Source: an uncultured Bacteroides sp. (lineage in GTDB: Bacteria; Bacteroidota; Bacteroidia; Bacteroidales; Bacteroidaceae). Taken from it: 9,138 nt of DNA. Below the pieces are notes generated by a model. It saw only the letters and a list, made by a program, of their open reading frames with translations. It was not told the origin of the DNA and ran no database searches. This document shows, piece after piece, positions 5,862 to 9,138 of this stretch (position 1 is the stretch's first letter; every line of letters starts with the position of its first letter). The DNA is taken from NCBI GenBank assembly GCA_947071285.1, contig CAMTFK010000183.1, forward strand, positions 1 to 9,138, read 5' to 3'. Both the position numbers and the translations under genes were made by a program.

Positions 5862-7352
5862 TTATCTCCTCAGCCTTGCCACAGGTATATTCAATTGTTG
5901 CCTGTATTTGGCCACGGTACGGCGGGCTATCGGATAACCTTTCTCTTTCAGTATTTCCGTTAGTTCATCGTCCGTATAGGGTTTCTTTTTATCTTCGTTG
6001 TCAATGCATTCCTTCAGAATCTTCCGGATTTCGCGTACGGACATTTCTTCGCCGTCTTCGGTGACGTAGCCGTCGCTAAAGAAGAATTTCAGTGAATAGA
6101 TGCCGTAGTTGGTCTGCACATACTTGCTGTTGCTGACGCGGGAGATGGTCGAAATGTCCAGCCCGGTACGTTCTGCAACATCTTTCAATATCATGGGGCG
6201 GAGCAACGACTCGTCTCCTTCAAGGAAGAAAGGGCGTTGCAGGTCGATGATGGCTTGCATGGTGGTCATCAGCGTATTTTGGCGTTGCTTTACGGCGTCA
6301 ATGAAGCCTTGTGCCGCATCCATTTTCTGTTTCAGGAACATCATGGCTTCTTTGGATTCCTTCGACTGGTTCGCCTTGTTCTTGGTGTGCTCCTCCACCA
6401 TTTCGGTGAAGTCGCGGCTCATGCGCAGTTCCGGCACGTTGCGGTTGTTCAGGGTCAGACCGATGGTGCCGTCATCGTAAGTGTCCACGATGAAGTCGGG
6501 GATAATCTGCTGCATATTGCGGCCGATGGCTTCACCCAGGGATGCGCCCGGACGCGGATTCAGTTTGCAGATTTCCTTGATGGCCTGTTCAAAAGCGTCT
6601 TCTTCCAGACCGAGCTTCTGTTGTATCTTGTCCCAATGCTTGCGGGTGAATTCCTCGTAGCATTCGGAGATGATGGCTTCTTCTATATAAAGTAAAGGGT
6701 TGGGGGTGAAGTGCTGCTGCTCTATCTTACGGTGAATCTGGATGAGCAAACACTCTTGCAGGCTGCGGGCGCCCAGTCCGGGAGGGTCAAAGTCCTGAAT
6801 GACTTTCAATGCTTCATCCAGTTCTTCCGGGGTACATTCGATACCGGCGTAGATGGCAAGTTCGTCGCAGATGCTGTCCAGTGATTTACGCAGCAAACCG
6901 TCGTCGTCCAGTGAGCCGATCAGATATTCCGCCAGTTCGCGCTGGTGGTCGGTCAGGTTGCGTTCGCCCAACTGCTCTTTCAGGGTTTCGTAGAAAGATA
7001 TGGCATCGGAGAAAGGTATCTCTTCTGCTTGTTCGCCTTTGCTGCGGTTGTTTTCCTGCAATTTATAGTCGGGGATGTCGTCTTCACTCAGATAGTCGCT
7101 CAATGAGTCGTACTCATTGGCTCCGTTTTCTTCGGCAGAACCATCTGCGTCCGGACTGTCAGAAAAGTCATCGCTTGCCGTATCCTCTTTCCCTTCTTCC
7201 AGGGCGGGATTTTCCAGAAGTTCCGCATGTATACGGTCTTCCAGCTCTACGGCAGGCAACTCCAGTAGTTTGACTACCAGAATTTGTTGAGGCGATAATG
7301 TCTGTACCTGCTGTTGCGCCTGAGTTTGTACTTGTCTGGAACCTTGTGCCAT
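5862..7352 (-). CDS. rpoN: RpoN, RNA polymerase sigma-54 factor
   Basis: Sigma-54 directs RNA polymerase to -24/-12 promoters that need an ATP-driven enhancer-binding activator. From ATG 7352 the protein has 496 residues, near the usual length. Region I (about 1-50) is glutamine-rich with LSPQQILVVKLLELPAVELE, the activator-responsive part. Region II (about 53-112) is an acidic low-complexity linker. The core-binding part spans about 115-310, with DFDPPGLGARSLQECL (188-203) and LNPRPG (264-269). A helix-turn-helix lies near 388-412 (KDVAERTGLDISTISRV). The RpoN box ARRTVAKYRQ is at 476-485, near the C-terminus. A GTG at 7379 would add nine residues but coincides with the end of the promoter -7 box, so it should not be in the message. 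The promoter is the ordinary TAnnTTTG kind. No sigma-54 site was found by eye in this window. Confidence 0.96.
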   Translation of the reverse strand: MAQGSRQVQTQAQQQVQTLSPQQILVVKLLELPAVELEDRIHAELLENPALEEGKEDTASDDFSDSPDADGSAEENGANEYDSLSDYLSEDDIPDYKLQENNRSKGEQAEEIPFSDAISFYETLKEQLGERNLTDHQRELAEYLIGSLDDDGLLRKSLDSICDELAIYAGIECTPEELDEALKVIQDFDPPGLGARSLQECLLIQIHRKIEQQHFTPNPLLYIEEAIISECYEEFTRKHWDKIQQKLGLEEDAFEQAIKEICKLNPRPGASLGEAIGRNMQQIIPDFIVDTYDDGTIGLTLNNRNVPELRMSRDFTEMVEEHTKNKANQSKESKEAMMFLKQKMDAAQGFIDAVKQRQNTLMTTMQAIIDLQRPFFLEGDESLLRPMILKDVAERTGLDISTISRVSNSKYVQTNYGIYSLKFFFSDGYVTEDGEEMSVREIRKILKECIDNEDKKKPYTDDELTEILKEKGYPIARRTVAKYRQQLNIPVARLRR

Positions 7353-7378
7353 ACTAAATTCTTTTCTTTTACTCGCCA

Positions 7379-7409
7379 CAAAGATAATGCAAACTGAGAC
7401 AGAATAAAA
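7379..7409 (-). promoter_or_regulatory. rpoN promoter (Bacteroides type)
   Basis: On the minus strand TATCTTTG at 7386-7379 fits the Bacteroides -7 consensus TAnnTTTG exactly. Nineteen bases upstream is TTTT (7409-7406), one mismatch from the TTTG of the -33 element. Transcription would begin near 7371-7375, giving a short leader of about 20 bases to ATG 7352. The -33 position coincides with the edge of a 20-bp palindrome (7406-7425), which could affect promoter use. Confidence 0.7.
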
Positions 7410-7452
7410 TGAACTCGTTCATTTTTTATGCCGGGGTGCAGCTTATCTTCGC
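7379..7452 (-). repeat. palindromic repeat unit, copy L (facing rpoN)
   Basis: Read on the minus strand the unit runs: GCGAAGATAAGCTGCACC (7452-7435), 9 bases, a 20-bp palindrome AAAATGAACGAGTTCATTTT (7425-7406), 11 bases, then GTTTGCATTATCTTTG (7394-7379). The ends form a short inverted repeat (GCGAAGATAA at one end, TTATCTTTG at the other). The same order of blocks with the same first gap is found in the R copy on the opposite strand. The terminal box supplies the rpoN -7 element. Confidence 0.85.
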
Positions 7453-7485
7453 ACTTTCTGCAAAAATAGTGAATAGTTCGGGAAC
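7453..7485. other. short unassigned stretch between L and M repeat units
   Basis: These 33 bases are the only part of the divergent region outside the three repeat units. GCAAAAATA at 7460-7468 differs by one base from the GCAAAGATA unit terminus, so it may be a decayed end of another copy. No ORF or promoter is seen here. Confidence 0.35.
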
Positions 7486-7555
7486 GCGAAATGTTCTCGG
7501 CATAAGTTTTTCATGCAAGCATGAAAGTAATGCACTTAATTTGCATAATCTTTGC
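7486..7555 (+). repeat. palindromic repeat unit, copy M (degenerate)
   Basis: On the plus strand the block order is the same as in L and R: GCGAA (7486-7490), CGGCATAA (7498-7505, identical to the matching bases of L), an 8-bp-arm palindrome TTTCATGCAAGCATGAAA (7509-7526), 13 bases, then TTTGCATAATCTTTG (7540-7554). The 13-base distance from palindrome to TTTGCAT equals that in R. The GATAAGCTGCACC part of the first block is shortened and changed. Its terminal AATCTTTG is one base off the -7 consensus and has no -33 partner, so it is probably not an active promoter. Confidence 0.65.
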
Positions 7556-7560
7556 TAAAA

Positions 7561-7636
7561 GCGAAGATAAGCTGCACCTCAACATTAAAAATAAGCAAGC
7601 TTATTTTGTACTGCTTTCGGTTTGCATTATCTTTGC
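7561..7636 (+). repeat. palindromic repeat unit, copy R (facing pepP)
   Basis: On the plus strand: GCGAAGATAAGCTGCACC (7561-7578), 9 bases, the 20-bp palindrome AAAATAAGCAAGCTTATTTT (7588-7607), 12 bases, then GTTTGCATTATCTTTG (7620-7635). The first 18 and last 16 bases are identical to copy L in inverted orientation. The ends GCGAAGATAA and TTATCTTTGC are inverted repeats with one mismatch in ten. It lies 5 bases after copy M, in tandem. Confidence 0.88.
7605..7635 (+). promoter_or_regulatory. pepP promoter (Bacteroides type)
   Basis: TTTG at 7605-7608 and TATCTTTG at 7628-7635 are 19 bases apart, a full match to the Bacteroides -33 / -7 pattern. Transcription should begin near 7639-7643, leaving a leader of about 25 bases to ATG 7665. 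The leader is A-rich (actaaaaaaatag), usual for Bacteroides translation starts that lack a Shine-Dalgarno. The -33 element overlaps the right end of the palindrome at 7588-7607. Confidence 0.85.
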
Positions 7637-7664
7637 GAATATCAACTAAAAAAATAGCGACATC

Positions 7665-9038
7665 ATGTTTGATAAAGAAACTTATGTGCAGCGCAGAGCC
7701 CTGCTGAAAAAAAATATCGGCTCCGGAGTATTGTTGTTCCTGGGAAATGATGAACAGGGATTAAATTACGAGGATAATGCTTTCCGCTATCGTCAGGATT
7801 CCACCTTCCTTTACTATTTTGGCTTGTCCTTTGCCGGACTTTCTGCCATAATTGATGTAGACGAAGATAAAGAAATCATCTTCGGAGATGAATTGACTAT
7901 CGACCATATCGTGTGGATGGGCACGCAACCTACCCTGAAAGAGAAAAGTGAACGGGTAGGCATCAGAGAAACACAACCCTCGGCCGAGATTGTCAGCTAC
8001 TTGCACAAGGCTGTACAAAAAGGGCAGACGGTACACTATCTGCCTCCTTATCGTCCTGAACATAAGCTGAAACTGATGGACTGGCTGGGCATTCCACCTG
8101 CACGCCAGGAGGGCTCAGTGCCGTTTATCCGTGCGGTGGTGGCTCAACGTAACTATAAATCTGCCGAAGAAATAGTAGAGATAGAAAAGGCATGCGACGT
8201 TACTGCCGACATGCACATCAAAGCTATGGAAGTGATTCGTCCGGGTATGTACGAATATGAGGTAGTGGCAGAGATGAACCGTGTGGCGGAGATGAATAAC
8301 TGCGAGCTTTCTTTCCCGACGATTGCGACGATTAACGGCCAGACTTTGCATAATCATTATCATGGCAATAAGATTAAACCGGGCGATTTGTTTCTGATTG
8401 ATGCCGGAGCTGAACTCCCGTCGGGCTATTGCGGCGATATGTCGTCTACCGTGCCTGCCGATAAGACATTTACTTCGAAACAGCGTGCTGTCTATGAAAT
8501 TCAGAATGCCATGCATCTGGAATCTGTGAAGGCGCTCCGTCCGGGTATTCCTTACATGGAGGTTTATGACTTGTCCGCCCGTGTTATGGTGGAAGGTCTG
8601 AAAGGACTGGGACTAATGAAGGGGAATGCGGACGATGCGGTTCGCGAAGGTGCTCATGCGTTGTTCTATCCTCATGGTCTGGGACATATGATGGGACTGG
8701 ATGTTCACGATATGGAGAACCTGGGTGAAGTCTGGGTAGGATATGATGGTCAGCCTAAGAGTACGCAGTTCGGACGCAAATCGCAACGTCTTGCCATTCC
8801 TCTGGAACCGGGCTTTGTACATACCGTTGAGCCGGGCATTTATTTCATCCCCGAACTGATTGATATGTGGAAAGGGGAAAAGAAATTCATGGACTTCATC
8901 AACTACGACAAAGTGGAAGAGTATCGCGACTTCGGCGGCATCCGCAACGAGGAGGATTATCTTATCACTGAAACCGGTGCCCGCCGCTTAGGCAAGAAGA
9001 TACCGTTGACGCCGGAAGAGGTGGAGGCTTTGAGATAA
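7665..9038 (+). CDS. pepP: Xaa-Pro aminopeptidase (aminopeptidase P), M24B family
   Basis: This cytosolic metallopeptidase removes an N-terminal residue that precedes proline. The 457-residue protein has an N-terminal AMP_N domain (about 1-135) and a C-terminal pita-bread catalytic domain (about 165-450). All five dimetal ligands of the family are visible: Asp246 (LIDAG), Asp258 (CGDMS), His341 (GLGHMMG), Glu389 (TVEPG) and Glu429 (GIRNEED). The 48-residue distance from His341 to Glu389 is longer than the 29 residues of E. coli PepP, through a loop around 350-378. No signal peptide is seen. The ATG at 7665 is the first start after the promoter. It is divergent from rpoN and appears to be a single-gene transcript, although no clear terminator follows before the window ends. 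Confidence 0.95.
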   Translation: MFDKETYVQRRALLKKNIGSGVLLFLGNDEQGLNYEDNAFRYRQDSTFLYYFGLSFAGLSAIIDVDEDKEIIFGDELTIDHIVWMGTQPTLKEKSERVGIRETQPSAEIVSYLHKAVQKGQTVHYLPPYRPEHKLKLMDWLGIPPARQEGSVPFIRAVVAQRNYKSAEEIVEIEKACDVTADMHIKAMEVIRPGMYEYEVVAEMNRVAEMNNCELSFPTIATINGQTLHNHYHGNKIKPGDLFLIDAGAELPSGYCGDMSSTVPADKTFTSKQRAVYEIQNAMHLESVKALRPGIPYMEVYDLSARVMVEGLKGLGLMKGNADDAVREGAHALFYPHGLGHMMGLDVHDMENLGEVWVGYDGQPKSTQFGRKSQRLAIPLEPGFVHTVEPGIYFIPELIDMWKGEKKFMDFINYDKVEEYRDFGGIRNEEDYLITETGARRLGKKIPLTPEEVEALR

Positions 9039-9106
9039 AATAGAATTATTAAGAAGTAGTTTTGTAAATGATAATTTAGCAGTGTGATATGTGGAGTAAC
9101 TTCATT

Positions 9107-9130
9107 CCCCTCCTCCAGTCGGAGGAGGGG
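9107..9130. repeat. C/G-rich hairpin at right edge
   Basis: CCCCTCCTCC (9107-9116) and GGAGGAGGGG (9121-9130) form a perfect 10-bp stem with the 4-base loop AGTC. It is followed by TGCCCAAA and the window end. No T tract follows on either strand, so it is not a standard intrinsic terminator. From memory, similar elements recur between genes in Bacteroides, but this was not checked. The bases 9039-9106 between pepP and the hairpin show nothing I can assign. Confidence 0.6.
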
Positions 9131-9138
9131 TGCCCAAA

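Noticed and set aside
5813..7273. Plus-strand open frames of up to 154 codons across rpoN
   Set aside because: They are antisense to a complete sigma-54 gene and show no recognisable domain or start context.
7353..7379. GTG at 7379 as the rpoN start
   Set aside because: The GTG shares its first base with the last base of the TATCTTTG -7 element, so it lies upstream of the expected transcript start.
7433..7580. A MITE bounded by the 18-bp inverted boxes with target-site duplication
   Set aside because: Flanks atgcc (7428-7432) and aacat (7581-7585) are not duplicated; the inverted boxes are better explained as parts of two oppositely oriented repeat units.
8115..8516. Minus-strand 133-codon open frame inside pepP
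   Set aside because: It is antisense to the catalytic domain of the aminopeptidase and its translation shows no family resemblance.
9089..9138. Plus-strand frame MWSNFIPLLQ... open to the window end
   Set aside because: It is only 16 codons long here and is mostly the C/G-rich hairpin; repeats of this kind often give false short ORFs.
1..9138. Sigma-54 target promoters (TGGCAC-N5-TTGC) near rpoN or other genes
   Set aside because: TGGCAC occurrences seen by eye on both strands were not followed by TTGC at the right spacing.

Overview
The window looks like chromosomal DNA from a gut-type Bacteroides or a close relative in the Bacteroidales. Three things point there: the long three-domain form of IspG, promoters of the Bacteroides TTTG / TAnnTTTG kind, and A-rich start regions without Shine-Dalgarno sequences. 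The species cannot be fixed from the sequence alone. No CRISPR array, transposase, integrase, rRNA or tRNA is visible.

Layout. (1) Positions 1-2002, plus strand, hold the end of a polysaccharide-degradation block: the 3' part of a GH43-like glycosidase with discoidin and fibronectin-III modules, then 8 bp later a secreted alpha/beta-hydrolase esterase, closed by a strong hairpin terminator. (2) Positions 2084-7352, minus strand, hold five genes read in the order rpoN, a PAP2-like membrane protein, gcvH, purE, ispG. They cover sigma-54, a possible lipid phosphatase, the lipoyl carrier of glycine cleavage, a purine step and the penultimate step of the MEP isoprenoid pathway. The gaps are 81-110 bp, and each contains seven-base-period repeats, two of them folded into long perfect inverted repeats. 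(3) Positions 7353-7664 are a divergent promoter region between rpoN and a plus-strand aminopeptidase P gene (7665-9038). (4) The last 100 bases hold only a C/G-rich hairpin cut by the window edge.

The genes are ordinary core genes plus a piece of accessory glycan metabolism. The less expected content is between genes. The rpoN/pepP region is built almost wholly from three copies of a roughly 75-bp repeat unit: one on the minus strand facing rpoN, and two on the plus strand facing pepP, the first of these degenerate. Each unit ends in a TTTGCATnATCTTTG box, which in the two well-preserved copies supplies the promoter -7 element. Each unit also carries an internal palindrome at a fixed distance, whose dyad symmetry is kept while its sequence changes. 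In the minus-strand array, GATTAGT-type heptamers form hairpins and even encode the last residues of GcvH. I see no new enzymatic or defence system; the repeat architecture is the part worth following up.
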